A DNA stretch of 64,000 bases from Cyclina sinensis (GCA_012932295.1 JAAONU010000003.1:26212361-26276360), one strand, 5' to 3'. Shown: positions 1-12,639, numbered from the stretch's first letter. The notes: generated by a model not told the origin, from the sequence alone. A program made the numbers and translations.

Positions 1-429
1 TCTCAAGATTAAAAAGGGGGCAAAGATGTTCATTTCTTTCAGTCCTTAAATTCTTACTGATAATGCTTCTTTTGTCAATTATTCTTTCATGTTTGACTGT
101 AAAGCTAAATCTTTCTTTATCAATCTACCTCTACTTCATACAAAGAGCATTTGTCATATTTAACACCGAAGTGCTACCCATATAGGGTTGAATGTTACTA
201 TAAGATGCACAACTAGAGTTTCTGTTAAGGGGTCATTACTCATTCAAAAAGGGCACCACAATAACCCTTTACCATATTTAAGCCCCTTTATTTTTAATGC
301 AATACATAGATAATTATGATACTTCAAATTAATTATCTCTTTCCAACATAAAAAGTAAATGCAATTGCTCATACTTATACATATCAAGTTGTGTAACCTA
401 CTGTTGGCCAAAGAAAAGGATTTTTCGCA
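1..429. other. No recognised feature
   Basis: AT-rich sequence at the window edge. I see no convincing coding segment or repeat. It may include decayed upstream sequence of the LINE that follows, but nothing in it is readable as an endonuclease domain. Confidence 0.4.
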
Positions 430-1760
430 AATTTGCACTTTTTGTATTGATTCCTTCAATGAATGGAGTGACCACGCACCACTTTCATTTTCGTTAAAGT
501 GTAATACAAACAGTGGAACAATTGTTACAGAAAAAGGGGTCAAATATAAATAGAGCTCTGACTGCAGAGATACATTCAGGAATGGGCTTATCGCAAAACT
601 TCCGGAATTGAACCATTTGGTAGAAAATTTAGATATACAAAATAGACAATCGGTAAATCATGGTTTAAAAAGTTTCACTAAAATTGTGAGAGAAGTGGCG
701 GATCCGTTATTTAAGAGGTCATATGAAAGGTCAAATAAAGCTTAGTTCTTTTGTAAAACAAGCAGACTGGTACGACGAAGAATGTGCCCGTGCGAGACGC
801 AGTTATTTAGAAAATTTGGCAGCATTCAATAGATTGAAAACAGATTATAGCCGGAAGCAATTTTGTCACTTTAAACTGGAGTATAAGAAATTGTGTCGTA
901 AAAAGCGAAATGTTTTTGAGTTAAAGAAAATTATCGAAATTGAAAATTTAAAACATGCAAATCCTAAACGCTTTTGGAATCATTTCAAACAGGCAAACAA
1001 AAATGTCAAAAGTGACCTTACCATTGATGAATTTATAACTTATTTTCAAGGAATAAGAAATATTGTTTTTCAGTGCATAAATGATGATGCCGAAGATTTT
1101 TGTAATAATTATGAGTTTAATAATCTTGACTGTTCATTTGATGAATTCGATAGGCCTATCACTGTGCAAGAAATTGTTGATGCTGTAAAATGTTTAAAGA
1201 ATGATAAAGCAGCTGGAAATGATTGCATGTTGAATGAATATTTCATTGAAAGCATTGATATTGTGTCATCTCATTTAAGTGATTTATTCAATTTTATTCT
1301 TGAGTCAGGTTTTTTCCCAGACATGTGGATAGAAGGGCTTATAGTACCCCTGTATAAAAAAGGGCGATATAAATAACGTAAACAATTACATAGGTATCAC
1401 TTTAGTTAGTCGTTTGTCTAAATTATTTACAACTATTCTTAATAAACGAATAGTAATATTTTGTGAAGAAAATAATGTCATTTCGGATGCACAGTTTGGG
1501 TTTAAAAAAGGCCGATCTATTATCGATGCAATGTTTGTTTTACTAAATATAATTCAAAATTACTTAAACGAGAATAAAAGGCTTTATTGTGTTTTTGTTG
1601 ATTTGAAAAAAAATGTTTTGATACAATTTACAGAAATGGACTGTGGCTTAAACTGCACAAAACTGGCATTCAGGGTAAAATGTTGAGAATACTTAGAGAC
1701 ATGTATAACAAACGATGCTCTTCAAAAGTGTGGGTGCGGATTCAAACTGTGTTTTATCAT
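418..1760 (+). mobile_element. Decayed non-LTR retrotransposon (LINE) fragment: endonuclease end plus reverse transcriptase N-half
   Basis: Three frames together read as part of a LINE ORF2. Around 450-500 the translation contains FNEWSDHAPLSFSL, the SDH-type end of an AP-endonuclease domain. About 570-742 continues as the linker, then the frame shifts near 730-745 and 745-1370 reads WYDEECARARRSY, then KNDKAAGNDCMLNEYF (the KAxGxD region before RT motif 1) and IEGLIVPLYKKG (RT motif 1-2 region). After a second shift near 1372, 1376-1690 reads NYIGITLVSRLSKLFTTILN and DAQFGFKKGRSIIDAMF, classic RT motifs 2a/3. The palm motif with the YxDD box is absent: the homology fades by about 1760. At least two frameshifts and truncation at both ends make it inactive. 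The style is CR1/L2/Jockey-like, but the clade cannot be fixed by eye. Confidence 0.88.
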
Positions 1761-2514
1761 AAAACGTCCAGAAAATGACCTGCGAAGAACCCTTTGTTTC
1801 ATAGTGGAGCTTAGAATTCTGAGATAAATAAACTGAGAATGTTAATGTTAAGAAAAATTGCTTCATTTTGTTCTTCTCCTTAACCCCTCACATTGTGCAG
1901 TGTTGACATTTTGACCATGTTACGGTCCAAATCAAAAGAGTAACATAAAAAATAACCAGTAACAAACTTTTAAGATTTATTCTAAAACAAATTACTAAAG
2001 TATTTAAGTACAGTTCCAAAAAGTCACAAAGAAAAAGGTTTTTACAGTATCTGGATTTAGTGTAGTCCTAAAATAAATTAATAATCCTGTCCGATCCTGG
2101 AACTGCTTAATGTCTTTTACTCTTAATCACGGTTGCAGTATTTTCCACAAAAGTCCATAAAGTATTCCCACAATTTGTTGAATAGCATTTCCAAATATAA
2201 CTATCACTAATGAAAATTTAATCCAATATTTTATGACCAAAGTTACTTAAAGACCCCGCTTCAAGAAACTCTCTGACTTTTATATAAACAAAGAAATACT
2301 AGAAGCAACATATTCTAGACTGTTCATGAAAAACCAAAACAAATCTCAAATCTTCTAAATATAGCTACAATTATATATTTATGGAAATTTCGAGAAAGCC
2401 CTAACACTCAGATAAATTTAGATTTAATGATTAGTTGTATAAAAATAGAACTGTAAACACACTATTATCTCACGTACACATAACAACTGATATTATACAA
2501 GAATCATTTACTTT
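1761..2514. other. Intergenic sequence, no gene seen
   Basis: AT-rich sequence with many short A/T runs and no coding signal. It separates the LINE fragment from the satellite array and may include decayed LINE 3' sequence, but nothing readable supports that. Confidence 0.4.
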
Positions 2515-3155
2515 TTATTATTCTATATCAATATGAGATGGGTTCATTTTTATTAATCTACATAAAGATGTGACGGGTTCAAATTTATTTTTCGAGATAA
2601 AGATGTGTTCGGTTCACATTTACTATTCTAGATCTATATAAAGATGTGATGGGTTCAAATTTATTTTTCGAGATAAAGATGTGTTGGGTTCACATCTATT
2701 ATTCTATATAAAGATGTGATGGGTTCATTTTTATTGTTCTATATAAAGATGTGATGGGTTTACATTTATTATTCTATTTAAAGAGGTGATGATTTCATTT
2801 ATTTTATTCTATATAAAGATGTGATGGGTTTACATTTATTATTCTATATAAAGATGTGATGAGTTCATTTTTATTATTCTATATAAAGATGTGATGGGTT
2901 CATTTTTATTATTCTATATAAAGATGTGATGGGTTTACATTTTATTACTCTATATAAAGAGGTGATGTGTTCATTTTTATTATTCTATATAAAGATGTGA
3001 TTGGTTATTTTTATTAATCTGTATAAAGATGTGATGGGTTCACATTTATTATTCTATATAAAGATGTGATGGGTTCAAATTTATTTTTTCGATATAAAGA
3101 TGTGATGGGTTCATTTTTATTATTCTATATAAAGATGTGATAAGTTCATGTTTCG
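2515..3155. repeat. 35-bp satellite array, about 18 units
   Basis: Tandem copies of a unit built on 'tatataaagatgtgatggg' followed by a T/A-rich spacer. Successive 'atataaagat' starts at 2881 and 2916 give a 35-bp period. Units diverge by substitutions and small indels. The paralogous site at 31,260-31,330 has only two units, so the array expanded in this copy or contracted in the other. Confidence 0.9.
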
Positions 3156-3932
3156 AAACCTCAGTCAATATAATAGTGAACTGCGACTATCAAACTCTAA
3201 ATCGGTTTCATATCTAAAGACAAACCCATGTCATATAGAAGGTTGACTCTATAAAGGTCTATTGACTCAATCTATAGACCTATTGGTTTAATATACTTGA
3301 AGATCATTTGATATTCATAGTAAACTGGTTACATTTCAGACAATGTTCATGTCATTAAACGAAAAAAACTCGTGTGATATATTCACTCTATATAAAGACG
3401 TATTGGCCAAGTAGTTAGAAAATTCACTCTATATAATGAATCAGACAGTGTTCGTATCATATAAAGACAACCGGTCAAACCCGTATGATAAATAGGCGAC
3501 GACAACGATTCAGATTTATCTTTTTAGGAGATATATTATGTCTTTAAAAAACTTAACCGCACAAAAGGATGTCCGTATTTACTCAGAAAAAAAGGTCTAA
3601 GTACTTTCCCATCTGTCAACATTGCAAACATGCAGTCATGTAGCAATATGTGTTTACTCTGAGAAAATAAATCATTCGGATACTTTCCTATTTTTCTACA
3701 AAATTTATAAGTACAATGTTAATATATCTTATCTTGGTTTTGACAGTGGGTGAAAATGATAATGCATGACGTCTGCTCACCTACTGCTTCATTTGTTAGT
3801 TGGGTGTTTCATGGAAACTGAAAATACTTTCTGTTAATCTGCTAAAATTAATTTCAAAACCACTGCCTCATTTGTTAAGGCAAGTTATGACCCATGCGTT
3901 GAAATGATAATTATTCAGAATGATTTCTTACG

Positions 3933-4355
3933 TGCCGAAAACAAGATGGCAAGCATATTTTTTCACTGAATTGCACCCTATGAAACTCGGAATTGTTAAT
4001 TCCTAGAAATTATATTTCCATGACTGAAAAAGTGTTTTTCATGAAATGGACTTTTCTTGGCCAAAGGTTTCAAGCATTTTTTTGTATCAAGGATATAGAA
4101 AAAAGTACGTGACACGGCTTGCACTTTATGTGTTTAGTAATGCAGAGAAACCAAATAATACAAAATAATTTTGGTATTTTTATTCCTGATGATTTAGAGA
4201 AAAATATTAAGGAAAAATAAGGAAAAAATGCCTTGACGTATCCTATGGTTCTAAGTAGATGCCTGATCATTTATTTGGCTCCAAAATATATTAGGAAATT
4301 AAATGACCCCTTAAATATATAATACAATTTTATATAATGGCATAATGTGAGAAAA
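3933..4355. other. ~420-bp segment present only in block A (insertion candidate)
   Basis: Sequence on both sides matches 32,890-32,935 ('gaatgatttctta' then 'agatac'), but these 420 bp have no partner there. It is either an insertion in block A or a deletion in the cyclase copy. I see no coding content and no clear terminal inverted repeats or target-site duplication. Confidence 0.5.
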
Positions 4356-5282
4356 AAGTAAGATACGTTAATATAATAGCTTGATATATATTGCAACCTT
4401 GTGACAAAATTTTAATGTATCTTTTAGTTTATCCTTGTACACATTTCAATTTTAGTCACTCATTTAATTTTGAGTAATGCGTTGTATCATTTATAGTGAC
4501 ATAATGGGAATACTGATTTCTTTTTTATGATAATCTGTTTGTAACTTGTATATATTTTAAGTGTTATTTATCTCGAAATTTGGTGACAAAGATTACTGTA
4601 ATAAGACATTCTAAAATTCACAATTATAGATGCAAATGAGATAGTTAACAGCATATGAATTAAATAATTACATCAATTAAGAATATAAGTTTAAAGCAAA
4701 CCATGAAAAGATGTAAATATGCATTTAATGACGCTATGTCAAATGCGCTTTGTCACGAATAACAAAGGCTTAAAAATTGAAATGGGAATGAACTTGTCGA
4801 CAACAACTTACTTGTACATATGATTGCAATCTGCTCTTACTTCACAGCAACTTTTGTTTTGACACATCTAGTACTAGTAATATTATCAGCTGTGAGATTT
4901 TAACTGATTTGGTTTCGTTATCAGTGGTAAATTAATGAGCCTCAACTTATAACAAGACTTTTTATAATGTATGACTTATAACGTGTCCATGTCCACCTGT
5001 AAAATACGAAAGTCACTATAGAAATACTAGATTTTAACAGGAAACCTTCGGTTTTGTGCTCTGGTATTACTGGGTCGTCTTAACCATTGATCGAGTTTAA
5101 TTTGTTCCTATTTTATTGCATTGAAACATTCAAATATGAACCAGTACAGCAATATTACACATGAACCTTTCAGGCATTTCAAATGCAGCAGTAATTGTCT
5201 TTTACTCAAACGTCACTGTACCCTGGCTTTAACAAAATGAATATTTCGACAGTCATTTTTAACATGCTTGTATATTTTCCAG

Positions 5283-5494
5283 CCGAAACTATGCGACAAA
5301 TTAGACTGTTCTTCTCCTGGCACTATTTTGCTCTCATCTACGACAAGCAAGCCCCGTACGAGGCGGTAGCAGTTGCTCTCAGGGAGGCGGCAGTTGACAA
5401 GAACTACACTATCAAAAGCGCTCATTTCATTAACGTAGACACCAAAGATGAACACATCGTTGCCATGTTACAATAGATATAGAAATTGCAAGAG
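5283..5494 (+). pseudogene. Relic of guanylate cyclase exon 4 (block A)
   Basis: Keeps the 'ttttccag' acceptor and a GT donor (gtatga). It reads [20 protein letters not shown] and then the rest of the extracellular domain segment. It is broken at its 3' end: an in-frame TAG at 5473-5475 follows VAMLQ, and one T is lost near 5485-5490 (212 nt against the 213 nt required). At the place where the main gene has an extra T, this copy has the intact 'tctcctggcac' reading. It is therefore evidence for the ancestral frame of exon 4, although it is itself dead. Confidence 0.92.
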
Positions 5495-5604
5495 GTATGA
5501 CTGATGATATGCATTAAGGATCTTGAGATATTTTTGAGACTTTGAGAATTCTTCATTCATCTGCTGCGATTTGCATAGGTTAACAGTCTTTTATTACTAC
5601 TTTT

Positions 5605-6175
5605 ATTACTTCTGCAAAAAATTATAAAACTAAATTTTGTTCTGAAGAATATTTACATAAAATTGGAAATAGTAAAAACAGGAAACATTTGAATCGTTTC
5701 TGACTAGCTTCCCACTGCCTTGATATTGAACTTAGTAAATACACAGGTGTAAACAGGTGTGAAAGAATGTGTAAGCTGTGTAACTTTTGTTGTGTTGAGT
5801 CTGATTATCGTATGCTCATGTGTTGTCCGAGATACCAAGGTTTAAGATCTAAATAGACAGAATATCATTACCTATTGTTAGTGAATTTTCTGATTTGATG
5901 TCCTCTAATCGTAAATTAACATTTATGAAAATTGCCGTGTTTTTTTAACAAAAGCAATGGAAGTGACTGATGTAATTGTTTCTTGTTTTTTCAATATGCA
6001 TTTCAATATTGAATATGTATTTTTTATTAAGATTTTATAACTTTGAATTTTCTATATATTATTTGTGATTCCATCTACAAATGTTTATCTACTTTGATAG
6101 TCATGGCCATATCCTATTATTTATTTAAATGACCAAAGACATTATAATGCTCATTTTGCCAATAGATTTGAGACT
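5605..6175. other. ~570-bp segment present only in block A
   Basis: The flanks ('gtaaacagtcttt' side and 'ttgatagtttggatctttgacgataaa' side) are contiguous near 34,155-34,185 in the cyclase gene. The interval has no partner there and no coding signal. Insertion here or deletion in the other copy are both possible. Confidence 0.45.
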
Positions 6176-7431
6176 TTGATAGTTTGGATCTTTGACGATA
6201 AAATTTGTTAACTTTTCAAGTAAATAGGGCAATGATTTAAGAAAGTTTAAATACGACCGATTTACTAAAAATTGCAAATGAAGAAAAAAAATGCTTACCC
6301 TTACAGGTCAAGCTTTATATTCGATTTATTTTATCTAAACATATATAACTGCTTTAAAAATGTAGCAAAACCGTCTAGACATGGTTCGTCTAGGTAAACA
6401 AAATATCAGAACAATGCATGTGCACGCAGACCGTATATCAAAAATGTAACCGGACTTCATGTTATATATGGTATTTTTGTCTCACCTTGTCACTAAAACA
6501 ACTTCTAAGAAAGGGAAATGAAAAGTTTAAATGAAGTCACGTTATTCTGTATGCCTTTTTACCTTTCACTGTTAAAGCCTGTCAGCTAACTGTAACTTGT
6601 TTATTATCTATATTAACAATTCTAAACTGTAGATAATTCATAACTCGATGTTTGACTTGCGTGTTTCCTGTGACAACAACGCAAGTGTTTACTGGAAACG
6701 TTTAAAAAACTATAAAAAAAAACTTCAGTCAATATTTGTTAAATCTGTATCTTGTTATTACATCTTTATTAAAGGTTATTATTATCTAACTTGGCGATGA
6801 TATACTGAATTATTATGTATTTAATCTGCTCTTTCTCTATAAGAAAATATGTTTGTTTTCCATCTTAAGAAAGTGTTTTTCTTTTTTTTTTTTCTTTTTT
6901 TTTGCATAAAGTTTGTATTTTGAAGTGATTTGATGAATTAATTTACATTACAGTTACACTTCGTTTTACATGTATATGCATTACATAGATAAGATAAATA
7001 AAGTGTGTTTCAAGTAGCGGTAAAATTTTGACAGCTCGTAGCGTCTATTTATAGTTTTTAATGTCCTGCTTGTCATGAGGACAGAAAAATAATTTCCAAA
7101 TTTTGCGCGTTTTATTTTTACTTTCAAAGACACACATTTTAAAATGATAATCAAGACAATTTTTTGAGTGACCAAACAATCTTTTTCCAGGAGTCTGGTT
7201 TATTTTTTTTACATTCTATTTAAAATATGCAGTATATAAAAATGTAAACCTTTTTGACATTCAGATTGAGACTAAGCTATCCTAGAAATTTCAGATTGAC
7301 TTTCAAAAAGATTTAAATTCTGAGGTCCATTTTATTCTCAACATCTAATACCATTGTCTTGGTGTTTTGAATTTCAGTCTGTAAACGTTAATTTGAACAT
7401 TGCCCAACCAGATCGACTGATATATTTACAG

Positions 7432-7516
7432 ACACCCATAACAGCACAATAATTGGAGCGTCGGTCTGAGCTTCTGTTGTCCTGGTTCTTGCGATCGTGG
7501 TTCACATGATGCTTAG
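7432..7516 (+). pseudogene. Relic of guanylate cyclase transmembrane exon (block A)
   Basis: 85 nt, exactly the length of exon 11 in the main gene, with the acceptor 'tttacag' and donor 'gtatgt' kept. It encodes the hydrophobic helix ([15 protein letters not shown]) except that the second Ser codon of the SVSAS stretch is TGA (7467-7469). The stop lies in the exon's own splice-defined phase, so the copy cannot encode a membrane-spanning receptor. Confidence 0.92.
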
Positions 7517-7930
7517 GTATGTATGTTGTTTGTATCCAGCATGTCAAAAGGCGACCAGGAAAGAGTACATGTTTATGAAATGAACGAGCGTTGGAAGTTT
7601 CTAATTTGTCCTTACTTGAAAACAGTTCTTTTAAAATGTTTTGTTGTTGTGTTGTTTCTCGCTTCTTTTTTCGCAACGCGATGATAATACCGTTAAGCTG
7701 TCTGAGTAGAAAGTCTGTCTGAACTACGCATACATCGGAGTCTTCGGCTGATTAAGTAAAGAGACACAATTAAATTAATGTTTATATTTTCTTGATTAAT
7801 AATTGACGTAGATCTATTAATATTTTTCACAAACTGTTCGATGTCAATTGACAAAGCTAGAGGTCTCTGCTTTTACTGTTCTGTGAAATTATTGACTTCA
7901 ATGTATGTAACTTAGCTAGGGCTTAACTTA

Positions 7931-7985
7931 ATTCGAACTTCGGACCAATGGCTCTCCGTGATATCGATCTACCAATAAAGCTTCA
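7931..7985 (-). repeat. tRNA-derived SINE head (block A copy)
   Basis: The reverse complement reads like a tRNA 5' half: 'ttggtagatcgatatcacgg' (A-box-like) and then 'gaagttcgaatt' (B-box-like). The paralogous copy at 40,089-40,135 is better preserved. It cannot be a working tRNA because there is no closing acceptor stem. Confidence 0.5.
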
Positions 7986-9374
7986 GAAGATACCACTATA
8001 ACGGGCTGTCATTTTGCACTTCCAATGAAACAGATGTTAAACCAAGGTCGAATATATCGGTGCCATACTCTGAGCACGTAAGAGAACCAGAAATACATTT
8101 GGAGCATGATGCTTTCTATATTTACACCTTTCCGCCGACAACCTAAAAAGAACTCTTTAGGGGGCGTAGGTCATTTGGGAAACCGATACTGACAGCAAAT
8201 TAACTAAAACTAAAGTAAGCCTTAAAACATCGGTTAACACTATTGACACTTAATTAACAACGTAAACTTGTTGATGATAAACCATATTGCATTTTAATTT
8301 CACTTGCACATGAGACAAGATAAATGCATTATCTTGGAAATAGAGTTGCTGTCAGAAATTAAATGTTTTCTTTCAAGTTGGCTGGCAGAAAAAAAATTAA
8401 ACATAAGTAGATGGAAAAGGCATTTATAACATTACTTGTTTAAACTAGTTAATTAAAGACATCGTTTTAAACTTGTTTTTTATATAATGGAGATACTTAA
8501 TTCAAAATAACAGACACATTTTTACGTTCGAGTTGAGACTTTGTTTAAATTTACTTGAGTGAGGACGCGTGACCTGATAGTTTCTGTACAAGGCAGCTGA
8601 TGATAATATTATTGTAGAAATTTCAGAGTTGTAATTTGCGTCACTTTATAAGTCAGTGTGGCCATACAACGTGGTACATGATATTATTTAGGCTGTCGCA
8701 AGCACCTTTTTTGCCTCGATTCGGAGGAGAAAACTACTGTATTTTATTTCTTCATCAATTTAAAGGTGACATGGTGCATGCGAAGCGTAAAATTGTGCCT
8801 ACACATAAGTCCTGATGATTCTTTTGTCAGATGTCCAGTTTTTCGAGTAGTTCCAATTGAGATATTACATTTGTTAGCGCAAGATTGAAACTGAAACGTT
8901 CAAACGTTATACCTCCAGTGATTGTACGCGAGTACGGTTGAAAGTTATACAAGCAGTCAGTCACGCTACTCTCTTTCCTGAAAGATTATGATACACCTAT
9001 GCACCCATTACTTTAATTGGTCAGAGAATATCTTCTCTGTAGTGCATGGGCAAACACATTAGTTGAAACGTACATGTTACAGGCTGGAAGGCTGAAAATG
9101 GTCCTCCCATAGTCGTAATGTTAAAATCAGTGACATCCGACAGGCCGGTAAACATTTACTTATATGATCGTAAAGCTTAATTCCTCTTATATTCAAATTA
9201 AAAAAGCATGTACTTTCAGATAGAATAATATCTCCTCTTAAAGCAGTATACTGTGAAAATTACACAATTGTTACTCGTACAATTTGCCGTTCAACTGAAA
9301 AAATGGACAAAGTGTTGAGAAAATGCTAAAAATACCAGAATAATATATTTAATAGTCAAACAGTTATCAAAACA

Positions 9375-9400
9375 ACACACACACACACACACACACACAC
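9375..9400. repeat. (CA)n microsatellite
   Basis: About 13 uninterrupted CA units inside block C; no partner at the paralogous site. Confidence 0.9.
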
Positions 9401-9579
9401 GGGAAAAACGGATTATTTATTGTAAGGCATTATCTGACAAGCCCGTTGAGGAACACTTCTTTTTTGATTTACAACTCGTCGTGCTAGAATTACAAGATTC
9501 TTTCTCCATTTTTCATGTTTTTGGGAAATCGAGTTTTAAAAAAAGGGGTCAATGGTTTTTTGTTACCTTACATATAACT

Positions 9580-9717
9580 TTCTGGAAATTTATGTCAGAT
9601 ATTGATTTTGAACATTGCAGAGGCAACAGTGGCCGGATTTTTAGGATTTTCTGGAAATTTATGTCAGATATTGATTTTGAACATTGCAGAGGCAACAGTG
9701 GCCGGATTTTTAGGATT
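9580..9717. repeat. Perfect 69-bp direct tandem duplication
   Basis: The unit starting 'ttctggaaatttatgtcaga' occurs at 9580-9648 and again at 9649-9717 with no mismatch seen, followed by the start of a third ('ttctg'). Perfect identity inside otherwise decayed sequence points to a very recent duplication, or an assembly artefact. Confidence 0.9.
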
Positions 9718-10249
9718 TTCTGCCTAGTTTTCTGAAGAAAATAATTTTTCAATTGGACATAGAACTTTTTGCTGAAATTTTCTCATTATCCATTGAAAAT
9801 TATGACGCACTTGGATATAGAACCTTATAACTGGCATATTGCAAACCACAAATATTCAGAATTATGTTGCAAGAGGACATGGGAGGCTGTAGGAGGTATT
9901 TTAATGGAACACCTATGGATTTGAATGAACTTTATTAAAAGGTCTTTACTTTGTAAAAATGCCTACTTAACTTGAACATTAACAATGAACACAAAGTATA
10001 AACAGAACAATACCGGTAATATCTGGTATTAAACGTCTAAGAACAATATTAAGAAAAAGGCGCTGTCCCTAATGGGACACGAGTCTCCTACCGGCTACCT
10101 CTCAGAAATATTACCTTCGACCTCTAAGTGTAATCTTGACATTGGAAAGGAGTAAAAATGAAAAACACGGGCAACTACATGTGCTTATAAACATTTGTAA
10201 GAAGTTTGAATGGTGTAGGTTCTTAACTTTTTTCAAGGAAGCAGGAATA

Positions 10250-11150
10250 AATTTTGCGGACGGACAGACAGACAGGCAGACAAATGGACGGACGACCTAA
10301 AGTCCCCAATCCGGTCAATGACAGGTAGGGTTCACAAAAACAGAATCAAGTTCACATAAATCCCTACTGTCAAACCTTAAAGAAGTCCCACTTCTTCAAA
10401 CATTGCAAATGTTTGAGTGACCATTTTGAAGCAAGACTACCAAACAAGGGAAATACAAGTCCTTTGCACAAAAATTAGGTCCTAGTAAAGATGATTATTT
10501 CTGTGATGACAAGAGTAAAAGGCTGACAAAATTTTTTTAAAAAGCGTGTACCGAGAGAATTCTTGTCAGTTCTCATCTCATTTTTTAATTATACACACAA
10601 AGTCTTTGGGTTCTTTACTGGATTCACCTGTGATGTTCGTCCGTCCGTCTCGCTTCTGTCCGGACCACAACTTCTGCATAGACCTGGTGCGGGCCATAAC
10701 TTTTCCATGCAAGGGGGATTTTGAAATACCTTGCATATATGTTCATCTAGAAAAGACTGTGTGTCCTGTTTAAGACCCAGATCCATAGCTCAAAGGTCAA
10801 TGTCACTGTCTCTGGTAAAAGGTAAAATATTGTGATGATAAACCTTGTCATTATTTTTTAATCATACCCCAACACACAAAGTCTGTGGGGGCTATATTGG
10901 ATTCACCTTGATTCACGTCCTTCCTTTCGACCTGTTTCTTGTCCGGGCCATAATCTCTCCATACATGGAATGATTTTAAAATACCTTGGCATATTCGTTT
11001 ATCAAAATAAAACGGTGTGTTGCTTGCAGAAACTGAGTCTTTAGATCAAAGGTCAAGGTCACAGTGACTGGTCAAAAGTCATGTTGATTTTAGACCTTAT
11101 ACGGGCCATGATTCACCATGCATGAAGGATTTTAATTTCTATACAATTAT
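10250..11150. repeat. Dispersed bivalve repeat with tandem units
   Basis: Contains 'acggacagacagacaggcag' at the left, then two to three diverged units of about 200 bp with 'gtccgggccataa', 'atggaaggatttt'-like, 'aaaataccttggcatat', 'acggtgtgt' and 'caaggtcacagtgactgg'. The same unit family recurs at 55,050-55,800. Translations of it are low-complexity and not genes. Confidence 0.75.
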
Positions 11151-11849
11151 ATGTCACCTTCCAGGTTATTTGCATTCTTGGTATTTTATGACACCTGTAA
11201 AATCATACCAGCAAATAAAATAGCATCATAAGCATGTTTGTTCACTCCATTGCTATGCAAGAATTTTACAATGACCCCTTTTACTTACAAAGCCTTCAAT
11301 CAAGTCGAGTGTGGTGGTATTCGTTACTTCTTTAACATGCTCTAGTTAAAACTCTCTAAGCTAATGCGACAAACAATACTTTGTCAAACTTTCAGTGTTT
11401 CAAAAGGCACCTTTTAGCAGTTATATTATTATTTTATAGTGTTTAGCTCTCAAATGTTTATTTTTTGCCTGACTATTTCTGATAGTTTGGAAGCAATTTT
11501 ATGCCCATAAAGTTTTAGAATAAAATTCATAAAAGGAAATTGTATGACATACCCCAATCTGAAAACTAGCTCAGACGTTTTGTTAATGTTATTAGTAATT
11601 CCACATGAGCAAACTTATCTTTCTGCTGACTGTCATTTTTCTTGCTTTTTAAGAGAACAGGCGCAGATCTACACGAATATGTATCTAAAGTGAGTCTTGC
11701 AATGTTTTACAGCCTTGTGAACTTTATAAATTCTGAATAGAATATAAAAATATGTTTTTAGGTGGTTTCACACTTTATATCGGCCTATAGGCCTTTAAGT
11801 AAAAAATCAGATGTTGGTACGAGTTAATGAATATAATGCGGACATTTAC

Positions 11850-11959
11850 CTGAACAGTTCTTCTCGGCTCCTGGCCATCAGATTCGTTTTTACCATCGCA
11901 ATATGTTGGACAGGTGAGTCTGTCCGGGAAATACAACTACTTCACTGTGCATTCCGCTG
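11850..11959 (-). pseudogene. Relic of laccase LDLa exon (block C)
   Basis: The reverse strand matches the 111-nt LDL-receptor class A exon at 59,588-59,698, with an AG acceptor and GTAAAT donor retained. It is broken several ways: CAG has become TAG (stop) after ECTVK, the second Cys codon is now Phe, a later Cys is Ser, and one base is missing (110 nt) near the DEE acidic end. Two of the six disulphide cysteines are gone, so it cannot fold as an LDLa module. Confidence 0.88.
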
Positions 11960-12511
11960 CTTAAGACGGATTTAAATCTTTTTAATCAAAGAATCCTTAA
12001 ATAGATATTTGGGACAGGCATAACCGTTACCTTTAAAACGCACAAACTTTTCTACAGACGAGTATATTTAGTGTAAAGAGAACACCACTGTCTTTGTAAT
12101 AAACATGTCTTGCGTGACGCGAAAATTCATCTTTCTTCATACAAATTCTGCATCGTTTTTAGGTTTATAAAATAGTTTTTCCTTTTTTCTGAAAACAGCT
12201 TTCACGAAAATCATTTACAGGTATTTGAAAATCTGCAATTGAAACAGATACCACTTTTGTCAAAGGTTTCGCCAAAATTGCTTGCTGTTATAATTTCCCT
12301 GATGAAAATTAAGTTAAAAAAGAAAATAGTATTTAGTAATAAAAAACAAGAAATTATGCATCTGGTGATTGTAAAGTTGTTATTGATAATGATGAGATGT
12401 TGATGATGTGTAATTAATAAATGTGTCATTTCGGCTACAGTTTAAATGTAACAAAGTTTTAGAAGAAAGACATCTAAACGGCGATGGAGCTTGACATTGT
12501 GACAATAAATT

Positions 12512-12632
12512 TATTACATAACCTCTCGCCGGAAGTACTACTGCATCCTTGAGCGGCGCACTTGTTAGATCTATATTGGGTATATTTCCTCTGTGCCAAG
12601 TTGGGTCGGACCAAGTAGGACTGTCAGTCCAT
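12512..12632 (-). pseudogene. Scrap of laccase third cupredoxin domain (block C)
   Basis: The reverse strand reads WSDPTWHRGNIPNIDLTSAP and continues LKDAVVLPARGYVI, matching WSDQTWKNGNIPDIDLTRAP...[13 protein letters not shown] of the intact laccase. Homology stops on the 3' side before the copper-ligand HCH motif: the sequence jumps to intron sequence equivalent to 56,345, so roughly 1 kb including the HCH segment and the following exon is deleted. On the 5' side it is cut just before the Trp. Confidence 0.85.
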
Positions 12633-12639
12633 CCGTCCA

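Larger units (their letters stand above)
2510..8660 (+). repeat. Segmental duplicate (block A) of the guanylate cyclase gene's middle part
   Basis: Collinear with 31,245-34,880 and then 38,955-40,870 of the cyclase gene, on the same strand. Matching anchors include 'cgaaacctcag' (3155 and 31,333), 'cgcacaaaaggatgtccg' (3558 and 32,566), exon 4 (5283 and 33,853), 'catggttcgtctaggtaaac' (about 6380 and 34,363), 'tgcataaagtttgtattt' (about 6903 and 38,958) and the membrane exon (7432 and 39,577). The segment holding cyclase exons 5-10 is missing: the two flanks join near 6,890-6,905 at a T-run. Both copied exons are broken, so the block is a relic. Similarity ends near 8,660. Confidence 0.9.

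Noticed and set aside
7374..7676. 100-codon minus-strand open frame over the relic membrane exon
   Set aside because: It is the antisense of the exon 11 relic; the plus strand explains the conservation.
9481..9735. 84-codon open frame with an internal repeat
   Set aside because: Created by the perfect 69-bp duplication, whose length is a multiple of three; no homology.
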